From assembly GCA_946803715.1 (NCBI GenBank), contig CAMPET010000075.1:140643-178563 (forward strand): a stretch of 37,921 nt of DNA, read 5' to 3'. Below, one piece after another: positions 12,427 through 22,129 of the stretch. Positions within the stretch are counted from its first letter, which is position 1, and every line of letters starts with the position of its first letter. The stretch comes from Beroe ovata. Lineage: Eukaryota; Ctenophora; Nuda; Beroida; Beroidae. A model generated the notes under the pieces. The model saw only the letters and a program-made list of their open reading frames with translations. It made no database searches and was not told the DNA's origin. A program made the position numbers and the translations under genes.

Positions 12427-12490
12427 GAGAGAGAGAGTGTGTGTGTGTGTGTGACTGTGTGTCTGTGTGTGTATGTGTGTGTGGGTGTGT
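12427..12490. repeat. GA then GT microsatellite
   Basis: gagagagaga followed by gtgtgtgtgt with interruptions (gactgtgtgtctg). A second CA cluster lies at 12710-12740 and a third at 12881-12896. Confidence 0.85.
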
Positions 12491-12980
12491 ATATGATCTG
12501 ACGAAGAGCTATAGTGAGCCTTATGTCGAACAATATTTGCTCTAACATAATCGATGCTAACTGAGTATTGAGCATGGAGTTTCTTGGAATTCAGTGATAC
12601 TTCATGGAATTGGAGGGAAAAGAGGAGAATGTATACCAAACAAAGGCATCTCCTCACAAAAAATATACACCCAAAAAATAAAAGGCAAAGCACAAAAACA
12701 TAAAGACTCACATACACACGTCACACACATACACACACACTGTGGTGTACATGATAGAGCAGTCAGCAGTGGTCAACTCGCGCGGCTCACTTTACAATCA
12801 ACGTACTGTAATTTGGGGACTAAGCGCGTCTCGGACCACTGCTCTGTGTACGCCACAGACAAACACTTACAGACAGACTGACACACACACACACACAATG
12901 GTAAGACACACTTCAAACTTAACGTGTTCCAGGAAGTACCTGGAAAACGTAAAGCCAAAGTCAAGAAACGCATCTTCAGA

Positions 12981-13013
12981 AAAGCACTTCCTCTTTGCAA
13001 GAGGAAGTGCTTT
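12981..13013. repeat. Perfect 15-bp stem, 3-base loop
   Basis: aaagcacttcctctt, loop tgc, then aagaggaagtgcttt. No T-run follows and no transcript context is known, so a hairpin RNA is only a possibility. Confidence 0.85.
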
Positions 13014-13207
13014 CAAGAGGAAATATGTCCAGCTGCATGGTGCAGTAGGTGCTTGACAGTTTTCAACATGGAACATGTATTCAGCATGCATTGCGGGAGA
13101 AGAGTCGCCCATAGCAGTTAAATAATTAAGATCCAGAGCGAATACTGCTCAATAAGTAGTGTCGAAACTCGAAAGTGTTGCTAGGTAAAAGTGGCGACAA
13201 GAGAAAA

Positions 13208-13250
<43 letters not shown>

Positions 13251-13562
13251 NNNNNNNNNNNNNNNNNNNNNNNNNNNNNNNNNNNNNNNNNNNNNNNNNN
13301 NNNNNNNNNNNNNNNNNNNNNNNNNNNNNNNNNNNNNNNNNNNNNNNNNNNNNNNNNNNNNNNNNNNNNNNNNNNNNNNNNNNNNNNNNNNNNNNNNNNN
13401 NNNNNNNNNNNNNNNNNNNNNNNNNNNNNNNNNNNNNNNNNNNNNNNNNNNNNNNNNNNNNNNNNNNNNNNNNNNNNNNNNNNNNNNNNNNNNNNNNNNN
13501 NNNNNNNNNNNNNNNNNNNNNNNNNNNNNNNNNNGTGTGTGTGTGTGTGTGTGTGTGTGTGT
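13208..13562. other. Assembly gap between (GA)n and (GT)n
   Basis: (GA)n at 13211-13250, 284 N at 13251-13534, (GT)n at 13535-13562. The true length is unknown; the gap was evidently caused by the microsatellites. Confidence 0.98.
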
Positions 13563-13576
13563 AGGTACTGTGTGTG

Positions 13577-13863
13577 AACTGATTGATTTTGAATATGATC
13601 TCTTCGACAAAGTAATGAAACTGAATAACTGAATCCGGATTTTTAATAACATCGGGAATAATAATATTTTCAGAATACAACTCCGTTTTCAACCTCAAAT
13701 TTGTTGGTAATAAATAGTGTTGATAAGTTTAATCTTAAACTTATCAACACTACATATTAGTATTAAATCAAATTTGAGGTTGAATCCAGATTCAGTTATT
13801 AAAATTATGTTTCATAACTTTGTCGCGGAGACCATGATAATATTCAAAATCGATCAGTATCAG
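13577..13863. mobile_element. Long imperfect inverted repeat (MITE-like)
   Basis: Arms of about 130-150 bp: the left arm opens ctgattgattttgaatatga and the right arm ends with the complement of ctgatcgattttgaatatta. Internal matches include ttcgacaaagtaatgaaac, taactgaatc and caacctcaaatttg. The centre is a perfect 18-bp stem (tagtgttgataagtttaa at 13715-13732 with its complement at 13735-13752) and a 2-base loop. A palindromic non-autonomous transposon remnant is the simplest reading. Confidence 0.75.
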
Positions 13864-14322
13864 TTATGCGACTAATAAACAGTGATCCGATCGTTCAGTA
13901 GGTAATAAACATTCAGTTGTGTGTGTACTGGTACGTGTGTAAGTGTGCGCGCGGAAATGACGTACGCGCAATGCGCATCTGATATTAACTTTCGACGCTG
14001 ATTATTATAAGACAAAAAATTAAATCCTGATCAAGATCCGTTTTATAACCTAGGTACTGGACTACGTAGAATTTGAGTACGATGAATTTGAATACGATGA
14101 ATCGGAATGAACAAAAAGTGAGGCGTTTTTAAACCAACCTTGAACTGGGTTGTATTTCTATTATAACAAGCACGAGTTGTATTAACAAGCATTCCATTAA
14201 ATTTTTAGCAATGGATGAGCATGATAAACATGCATGATAAACATGAGCATGATAAACATGCTTGTCTGAATGTTTGATCAATACCTTGTTTTTAGTTAAT
14301 CAACGCAAAAAACGGAGCTATA

Positions 14323-15267
14323 TCAGAATTCAGTAGCTTTAACTGTTCGATCATTTTGATTGTTTGTGTTGAGCGCCGTGTTGCAAATGTTATCAATATG
14401 TAGCTGGCGGAGGACAAAGTTTCTGAAATTTTTGTTATAGTAAAAGTAGATGGCAGGGTTAACGAGCAGGTTTATCGACATAACGAGCGGGAGGACGGTA
14501 TGCACGGCATGAGGGAGGGAGGAGGGGGATATGGTCTCCCAGAGGAGGGATATGTAGGTGGGAAGATAGGATACCATCATTGCCCAACACACCAGGGATA
14601 TGGCACGCTGCGACTTGGTGTTCCTAGTTCCGGCCCGTCTCGAGGTATAGCACAGGATACACTTGAGGACATTGCTCGTGGTAAACGAAATGACGAGGGG
14701 AGGAACAAGGTAGCCGAGTATGACGAGCTTAACCGCAGGGTTGCTGTCAGTAGCAAAGCTACACAAACCAATCTTTGTGTTGAAAGATGCAGCTAGGTGG
14801 TTCCCAGCAGCGATATACACGCCGACCAGCGAAGTGCAACACAGGGCAGCCACTACTGACAAGTAGACATACACGTGCCACACCTTTATCTTGCTCCTGT
14901 CCCCCTTCGTTTTCTTGACAGCCCACAAGCGGTAGCAGTTGAGGGACATCATTATGAACACCTCGAAACATATGATGATCAGGAGAGCCGAGCTCTGGAA
15001 AGCACAGAACTCGGCTCCAAAAACCCAGGCTCCCGTTGCCGCGGTAACACCCAGAGGGATATATATTGAGAGTATCATGACAAGGTCCGTGAGGGCAAGG
15101 TTGGTAATCAGCGTGCAGGAACAACATTCCAGTTTGATTGCGGAGTGGAAGACTGATCCGTACCAGACAAGGAAGTTTCCAGCCGTTCCCATGACAACAA
15201 CAAGGATACATGTAGCAACCAAAAACCCGCGGGCAACGGGATTGACTTCGAGTTCCGTTGTATTCAT
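14323..15267 (-). CDS. Rhodopsin-family (class A) G-protein-coupled receptor, intronless
   Basis: A 314-residue intronless frame with seven hydrophobic segments. Landmarks: N-glycosylation site NTT at residue 2; GTAGN in TM1 (Asn31 = 1.50); NLALTDL in TM2 (Asp61 = 2.50); Trp81 and Cys88 at the start of TM3, pairing with Cys169 in extracellular loop 2; SYLPTY in TM6 (Pro236 = 6.50); NPAIYFYYN in TM7 (NPxxY, residues 270-274) followed by a short helix-8 region. The DRY box reads N-C-Y-R (110-113), so the usual Arg 3.50 is Cys or shifted. The tail is short (about 35 residues) with no palmitoylation Cys cluster. The ligand cannot be predicted. The start is the first ATG, directly before a glycosylation site and TM1, as is usual. 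No neighbouring gene within 3 kb. Confidence 0.9.
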   Translation of the reverse strand: MNTTELEVNPVARGFLVATCILVVVMGTAGNFLVWYGSVFHSAIKLECCSCTLITNLALTDLVMILSIYIPLGVTAATGAWVFGAEFCAFQSSALLIIICFEVFIMMSLNCYRLWAVKKTKGDRSKIKVWHVYVYLSVVAALCCTSLVGVYIAAGNHLAASFNTKIGLCSFATDSNPAVKLVILGYLVPPLVISFTTSNVLKCILCYTSRRAGTRNTKSQRAISLVCWAMMVSYLPTYISLLWETISPSSLPHAVHTVLPLVMSINLLVNPAIYFYYNKNFRNFVLRQLHIDNICNTALNTNNQNDRTVKATEF

Positions 15268-16212
15268 TTCACCGGAATCGCGATAGTCCGCGCCCTTTGA
15301 TAAACACCATTCAGATGGTATGTCCTTGAGCTATGGCATTCATGTACTGCATCATAACTCGCTCTGAAATGTAAACATGACGCAATGGTCACACAATATG
15401 GATCACCCGCCTCCATGGTGCAAAGAGCGGGCGATTTGATAGACTATCGATATGATAGCAGCTATCATCATTATTGGACATGTGAGTGGACATATGAGTG
15501 GACATATGAGAGGACAAGGATAATACACGGTGACAGTTCTTGAATTTATAAATGTGGAAATTAGAGCCTCATCATTAACAATCGCGTTGCTCAAAACACA
15601 GTGATCAAAAGATTGTAAAAAGGTTTTTGAAAGGACTCATTGATTCGATCTTACCATTTCTAAACGAATCCATACACAGCTATCTGCAAGGTCTAAGGTC
15701 TAAGAATGTGTTACAAGAACATTTACACACTGCAGTATAGGAATGCAGGTAAAATGCTCAGGTTTTCAATAAAAACCCGAATTATTTGGTCGCGTTGAGT
15801 GTGACTTCACCAAAACTTCGAGAAAATGGGATAGGAAATGTGGGAGATTTCAATATGGCACATTTATATGACAGCATTTGTCATCTCCAAGAAATTACAA
15901 ACGCATTTCAGAAATATTCAGAGTATTGCAGGAATGCTGCTGACATAGTTGATGACAACAAAACTGGCCAGACTATGGGATCAATCTACTTCACACACAG
16001 AGACACACACACCATTCAAACTTTAAAAATGAACATATTCAATCATTCCATGCGTAGAACTTAGAAGACTATCCCCACAACATATTCTGACTACCAGCAG
16101 AATGAAGTATTGTAAAGCAAGAAGTAGATCATAGTAGTGTGCTAAAACTTCATCCGATAAGCAGACTGATGATAACACAGTGATAGGGCATAGGATATAG
16201 CGTAGGATGCAC

Positions 16213-16346
16213 CTGTTTAAAGTGCTCTTGTCGATATATCCAGTGGGCACCTCAACGGCTTCAAGTATAGCAACTGAGAAATGGGCAACAAAAAAGATGA
16301 GAATTAAAAGCGCACTACAAACAATCGTGTTGAATATGCGCCTCAT
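16213..16346 (-). CDS. Possible leader exon of an unknown secreted protein (weak)
   Basis: ATG followed by a strongly hydrophobic stretch (VCSALLILIFFVAHFSVAIL) typical of a signal peptide or anchor, then about 15 polar residues (EVPTGYIDKSTLN), ending in a possible donor AAC AG|gtgcat, phase 2. A following exon could not be identified with any confidence: an acceptor near 15965 gives only a short frame. It may be chance. Reported because the stretch has coding-like composition in an otherwise empty region. Confidence 0.22.
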
Positions 16347-16533
16347 GAGACTTGGAAAAAGACCGTACTCCGGGGATGAACTTCTAAAGTAAATACTGTG
16401 AAATTTCTACGAGATGTTAAGTTCCTTCGAAAATAACCAAAATTAGGATTCGATATTATGCACATACCGCGAGTATAATATGCAGAAATTCTCCATAATA
16501 CTATGATGAGTGACGAGTGTATGTATGACCAAT

Positions 16534-16795
16534 CACTGTGACCATCCCTGGTTACCAGTCACTGTGACCATCCCTAGTTACCAGTCACTGTGACTATCCC
16601 TAGTTACCAGTCACTGTGACCATCCCTAGTCACCAATAACTGTGACTATCCCTAGTTACCAATCACTGTCACTATACCTAGTCACCAATAACCGTGACCA
16701 TGCCTAGTGACTCATAACTGTGAAGTGTGACCATCTCTAGTGACCTACAACTGTGACCACTGACCATCTCTACTAGTCACCAGTCACGATGACAT
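16534..16795. repeat. 26-bp minisatellite, accagtcactgtgaccatcc type
   Basis: About ten units of accagtcactgtgaccatccctagtt; the left units are nearly identical and those to the right progressively diverge (caataactgtgac, cctacaactgtgac). Confidence 0.92.
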
Positions 16796-18306
16796 GACCA
16801 AGGTACGGTTATTGCTCAGTGCTACTTTCTCATCTCCACAACACCGTGACATTCAATCAGAGTTGAGGAAAATTACAGCGATCAACAGATGTTCAACTAT
16901 AAATTCATTGGCCTTCATCATGAATTGTATCTTCCTCTTCCTATCTCATTATCTAGTGTCAACAATCTTATTATGTCACAGTGGCAGATTGAATGAGTGT
17001 ATCAGGCAGCTGTCCAAGTGCATATTATATCCTCTACCCAGACACGTGTCAAACTGATCACGTGCCCATCTTATCACGCGGAGAATGAACTAGATTATAA
17101 ACCTGATTATTATCACATCATCACGATTATCAGCGAGCCACTGGCCCTGGGGTTCACTTTTCGACTCAATTCTCAATCGAAAAGGACCCCCGGTCACACG
17201 GGCGAAAATAAGAGTAACCACATAACAGGAGTATCTTTGATCTTAAACGAATAGCACCTTTGAAGAAAGAAGCCGTGTTTGAATTACTGTGAATAAGGGG
17301 GACCCTGGAAAAGTCTCATATTCTAAAGAATAGGGCCCATGAAATTCGTACAAGATAGCGTGTAATAGATCCCATCCTTCGACTACGCTCTTAATTAAAA
17401 TGGACAAATGCAAACAAAGGGATCACGTGTTTAATAATATAAAGCTGACCAGATTCGTGCTGTGTTACCGAGGGTTCCACGTTGTATGTGATAAAGTAAC
17501 AATACATCTGTTCATTACAAACCAGGTGGCGGGTTGATGGCTTTCCCCTGGTTTAGCAGCGACTCCTTCGCGCTGCTGTTCAGCAAAGATTAAAACCGTG
17601 AAATCTATCGATTTTGAAAGATTAAAACCGATCTTGAAAGATTAAAATCGATTTTGAAAAATAGCACCCTCGAAGATATCTGACTTTGCAGAACTGTCTT
17701 TACAATAGAGCGAATTGGATCAATGATGTAGGAACGTGGTCGTCAGTTAAAAAAGTTTTGGAATGTTACCTATATACGAGTAAAGAATGTCAAAGTGGGA
17801 TTATAATTTCATCAACCAAGTAAAGTAATACTCTCAAATTAACATAGACTGTATTATCCTAGGTTCTAGAATATTGCAATCAAGAATCAAGGTTCTATTT
17901 TCATCACTTACACCCGGATAATTAAGCCTGGTAATACAGCCAAATAATACTTCTCATACCAAACATTAACATTATGATATAAGCTACCGTGATGGGTCAG
18001 AACGGTATTTAGAAAAAATAAATAACTTCGATTGTTGATAAATAAGATTTGTTATGGGCAAAGTAAGACAGTGGTTTCACCAAGTTTAGCTAGTGTGGGT
18101 TTTTTAAGTGTGTACTGAAGGGATAGATCTACTCAGTCCGTCTCCAATGCGGACTATAAATTTTGCAATTATAACTGTACATTGCAAAGTTATGGAAACA
18201 GCTATAAATTCCTACACATATTATAGTCAACATGTCTTATTCTGATGCGGATGGCGGTTGTGTTGGTGGTTAAAATAGCGCGATAACTCGTCATGTCCTT
18301 ACCTCC

Positions 18307-21103
18307 TCACGTTGCATCATCCAACTCCTCTATAATATTGCCACCTCCAACACCGGGTGTTGCTCGATTCCTGTCTGTGGATAACAACTTAATCAGTAAT
18401 CATCAAGTCATAAGGCCAAATCCTTGGTCCTTATTATTCAAGGGGTAGGGCGTCAGTGTTGTTCAATGTTATCCGGGGGGAATTTGTCACATGGTAATGT
18501 GATGTATTTTGATCAGGTATTATCTTGTACGAGGAAAACTCACAGGTAGCCTCATCTTTTCTCCTCCTCAATATTTCCTGCTCTATTTCGAGAGATAAAC
18601 CCGGAATTTCCCTAATTCCATAGTGGGACAAGCACCAAGCTGCATAGAACTGTAACTTGCGTTTCAGTGCTGTGTAATCGGAAACTGGAGGGGGTAATCA
18701 AATTGGTGACACTTGTAACTGGTCACGTACGTCTAAGTCATAGCCAGGCCTTAATAATAATTATATGTCGAGGAATAAAATACTTTGATTACTGTGTCAA
18801 AACATATAAGTTTGGTAACTGATTATGTCGACCAAACTAACCTTTGCATAGTTTATTAGCTTTAGTCAGATTTCTCGTGACATCACAGCACACCCTCTCT
18901 AGAGCGCAATGTCCATGTTTAGAGATGATGTGAGTGTGTTCTAGAACACTCAGCATGGAAACATGCATCCCAACTCCTGTAAATGTTGGTGGTAACAGCC
19001 ACGCTGAATCGTCTTGTAACCACAATTTGACTGGGGAGACTGCAGTTAAACTACCTGCTGACTGACATCTGGTTGTGTACGCGGCGCACACCCCATTCAG
19101 GGTCGTATAGACGCTGGGGTCGCCGGGCAACCACAGCTCATGAAATAGCGACCAATATTCGAGGAGAAGATTGTCGAGGTCTGCCACAGAGTGTACTAGT
19201 TCTGTATGTATGTATGCAAACACAACCTAAAGCGATTTGGTGGTGTGATTTAAGAGTATAGTTAAGGATTCAGTTGTAATTTAGAGGCAAATTGTGATCG
19301 TATTATCAGTGTAAACGCAAGACGAGTGCAGAAAGGTAAGAAAAGGAATGAACCTGCATGACGAAGTACTTCAGAAACTGTGAGGGCTCTTTGGAGAAGA
19401 TATCTTTGAGTGCAGGTGCCTTGGTTGGTTTGTACACAACATTCGTCTCAGTCCACCATAACTGCTTAGGTTTGAGCAACGTTGAGATGGCACCTGGGCA
19501 TATGTTATGGAATGGTGAATGTAGTTTGAGTCCAACAATAACTTTCAATCGGCAAACGTGCTCAAGTTTAAGTATTATTCATCGCTTTCGCACAATTTCG
19601 CGGGAAGATATACACCCATGATTTGATCAAAATTCATCACCAATGCGCGCTTTGCGCGGGTATCACCCATATAATTGTAATGTGTCGTCAGCGCCTCACG
19701 CAAACAAACATGCTATGGAGTATGGAACACTGCGCGACAGAAAATGTCACAATTTGTCTTCTTACCAGACTTCACGCTTTNATTATTGAGCAACCTCATT
19801 AATGTATGGACTCTGGGCAATGCATTTATGGATGAACACGCAAATTGGTACAGTGCATAACATCTTTTCCAAAGCTAACGCTACAGGCTAATCATGTTCC
19901 CACCTTTAAACCTACTGAAGATTGTAGACCTCCAGTGTTGCTACTATAGTTGGTACTAGTATATTCTAGTTTTTGATTGTTCTCTAAAATTTTCGAACCT
20001 TGGAATTGTGATCGCTCGGTAGAAATTTTGCCCTTTTGATATCAATTTCCCGACACTATGGTCAATGCCATTTTCCTCAATCCCCAAAGTCTTTCTGTTA
20101 CTCGTATGATGTGTCTCATAAGTTCGACTTCATGTGAACGGTCATTTTCAATCATAACTCAATTATCTAATTAACAATTTTTACTACCATCCCCCCCAAT
20201 TTTAGAAAAAGTCAAAAATATGCCCCTGAGAACGAATTATACCCCCCAATGAAAAACACGGATTTGCACCACTGTATGGAATGGTGAATGTAGTTTGAGT
20301 CCAACAATAACTTTCAATCCGCAATCGTGCTCAAGAATCATTCATCGCTTCCGCGCAATTTCGTGGGAAGATATGCAACCATGATTTGATCAAAATTTAT
20401 CACCAATGCGCGCTATGCGCGGGTATCACCCATATAATTGTCATGTGTCGTCAGCGCCTCACGCAAACAAACATGCTATGGAGTATGGAACACTTGTCTT
20501 CTTGTCACAATTTGTCTTCTTACCAGACTTCACGCTTTTCAGGAACGCTTCTTTTTCTGATTGCTCCAATAAATCCCACAACTCCTTTTCAGATTTGAGG
20601 GAGACTGACGCCATCAATTCACTAATATCAGAGCTATCGTCTGGATCTATTTCCACTTCTGAACAAGACAACGTAAACAGAGATCTGAGATAATGGTAAT
20701 AGATCTATTCAACTTATTTAAAACGGTAATGTTCTAGATTATTTCACAGTGGCAATCGAGCACTACAAACCTTCCTGTTGTTCATTTATACAATGCCGCT
20801 GTAGCATCTGTAACATCCGCTTCTTTTCATCAGTTGAAACTGACTTTTGCCTCAATTCTATTTCCACCTGCATCAGTAGAATGTAGTTAAATTGATAATC
20901 AGATATACTACTACTACTCATAGGGTTATCAGTAATTACAAGCGTATTCATCAGTTATGAGATATGGAGACCTGTTCCTTGTAGAATATTTCTGAGCAGT
21001 AAGCATGATCAGGCTTCTTGTAGCATGACAGTGAACAGTATGGTAGTTCACATCGCGGACATGTGTACATTCCAACATCCCCACACGAACATAGACCGGG
21101 CAT
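18307..21103 (-). CDS. ZNHIT2: Zinc finger HIT domain-containing protein 2
   Basis: Seven exons: 21103-20972, 20867-20771, 20658-20524, 19493-19354, 19226-18842, 18669-18544, 18374-18307. They join in frame to 360 residues (human about 400). The N-terminus is a HIT-type zinc finger (CSCGDVGMYTCPRC, then PYCSLSCYKK and a further His/Cys, residues 5-36) closely followed by the family's E-x-FY segment (SEIFYKEQ). The middle carries LWDLLEQSEKEAFLKSVKSG and LWWTETN, matching the family's 'L..LxxEE..AFxxxLxSG...PWW' region, then the conserved helical C-terminal half (FAYIHTELVHSV, KLQFYAAWCLSHYG). Family members bind RUVBL1/2 and support R2TP-dependent U5 snRNP assembly. The start at MPGLCSCG is preferred because upstream codons look non-coding. 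Intron 3 (20523-19494) contains a tandem duplication described separately. Confidence 0.93.
19506..19780. repeat. Direct duplication, copy 1, in ZNHIT2 intron 3
   Basis: Matches 20275-20538 from atggaatggtgaatgtagtt to cttaccagacttcacgcttt at about 90 per cent by eye. Its right end copies the last 15 bases of ZNHIT2 exon 3 and its donor. An ambiguous base sits at 19781, exactly at the boundary. Confidence 0.9.
20275..20538. repeat. Direct duplication, copy 2, ending in ZNHIT2 exon 3
   Basis: Partner of 19506-19780. It includes the true donor of exon 3 (exon end at 20524). The two copies are about 770 bp apart. Confidence 0.9.
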
Positions 21104-22129
21104 TATGCTAGCAGAGATTGTGTAGAGGTTAGGTATGGCAGAACAGTAATGGGGGGGTCCGCATAAATTGAGCAACCTATTCTATTTCATGTGTTAGTTG
21201 ACTTGTGTGTATAGATTGTTTCTCACCCCCCATTCATAAACTTCCGCCTCTATTTCCTATAGGGAAGAAAGGTCACGACCGAAAAAGTTTTTTTCGTGCA
21301 TAAAGGGGCAAAAAGGTGGCGCCATTGGGGCACGCACCGGGCAAAAAGGGGGGCACTAAAGAAGCATTTTGGGGGCGAAAAGGGGGCATTTTGGGGGCAA
21401 AAAAGGGGCATCTTGGGGGCGAAAAATTAAACCTCGGTTACGATTTCATGCTCGGTCGAAAGCAAATCCTCGGTGATCACAAATTCAAAAACGTGTCATC
21501 ATTGACAGTACTTTTCCACTTGTCTTGGCACCAGCTACTTTGACAACACTTATCATAAGTGCTGTCAAAAGTTACGTTTGACCCCTGACACCACTTTCCT
21601 CGACACCAGTTCGCTTGACACCACTTTCCTTGACACCAGTTCGCTTGCCAGCACTTTTTCTCCTGACACCACTTTCCTTGACACCAGTTCGCTTGACGGC
21701 ACTTTTCCGCCTGACACCACTTTTCGTGACAGCATTTTCCTCCTTACACCACTTTTCATGACAGTTGAGCACTGACACCAGCTTCAATGACAGCACTTTC
21801 AAGCCTAACATCGCTTTTCCTGACACCAGTTCCCTTGCAGCACAATCCTCAGCACTTTCCTCCTCACTGGCTTCATGACATGTCAAACGATGATCACTCA
21901 GTTTGCACAATTGAAATCTGACATAAAACCCGAGGATTAACTTTCAATTCAGTGAGGATAATGATGGTGTTTTCATATAATGTCAGTCAACTTGAATCAC
22001 AATTTACGTTGAAGCATAATAAACGGAGGGGGTGTAAGATTGAGGTAACTATAAAAATGTTCGAAATAAAACTTCCTCTAAGAGTTCAGGTGAGGCTGAC
22101 ATCTCCTGAACCAGGAGTACAGTGCAACA
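21104..22129. other. Interval between ZNHIT2 start and MMACHC stop
   Basis: About 1 kb. It contains G-rich repeats (ttttgggggcaaaaa type, 21338-21424) and a degenerate minisatellite at 21575-21830 of about 19-20 bp units (ttgacaccactttcc, tgacaccagttcgct). The ZNHIT2 promoter must lie within its left part. No gene seen. Confidence 0.7.
21575..21830. repeat. Degenerate 19-20 bp minisatellite
   Basis: Alternating units ttgacaccactttcc and ttgacaccagttcgc with divergent ends. Spurious open frames arise on both strands. Confidence 0.85.

Larger units (their letters stand above)
8015..14322. other. Gene-poor stretch between Ig gene and GPCR
   Basis: About 6.3 kb with no exon I can support. It contains the fold-back elements at 8736-8926, 11753-11847 and 13577-13863, hairpins at 11294-11327 and 12981-13013, microsatellites at 10356-10442 and 12427-12490, and the assembly gap. 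Upstream promoter DNA of the exon at 8014 lies at its left end. Short open frames near 9156-9455 and 10608-10898 lack splice signals or family signatures. Confidence 0.6.
15268..18306. other. Interval between GPCR and ZNHIT2
   Basis: About 3 kb. It holds the GPCR upstream region at its left end, the minisatellite at 16534-16795 and the weak leader-like frame at 16213-16346. A plus-strand frame at 15786-16064 has partly coding-like composition (HLYDSICHLQEITNAFQKYS) but no splice support. Nothing else supportable. Confidence 0.5.

Noticed and set aside
13126-13698. Long open frames through the gap
   Set aside because: They read through N and through (GA)n/(GT)n microsatellites.
14323-15267. 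GPCR as a bacterial or viral gene because intronless
   Set aside because: Class A landmarks and metazoan surroundings fit a retroposed animal receptor; no viral features nearby.
21565-21910. Open frames rich in Ser/Val/Lys or Thr/Leu/Asp
   Set aside because: Products of the degenerate 19-20 bp minisatellite; both strands open equally.
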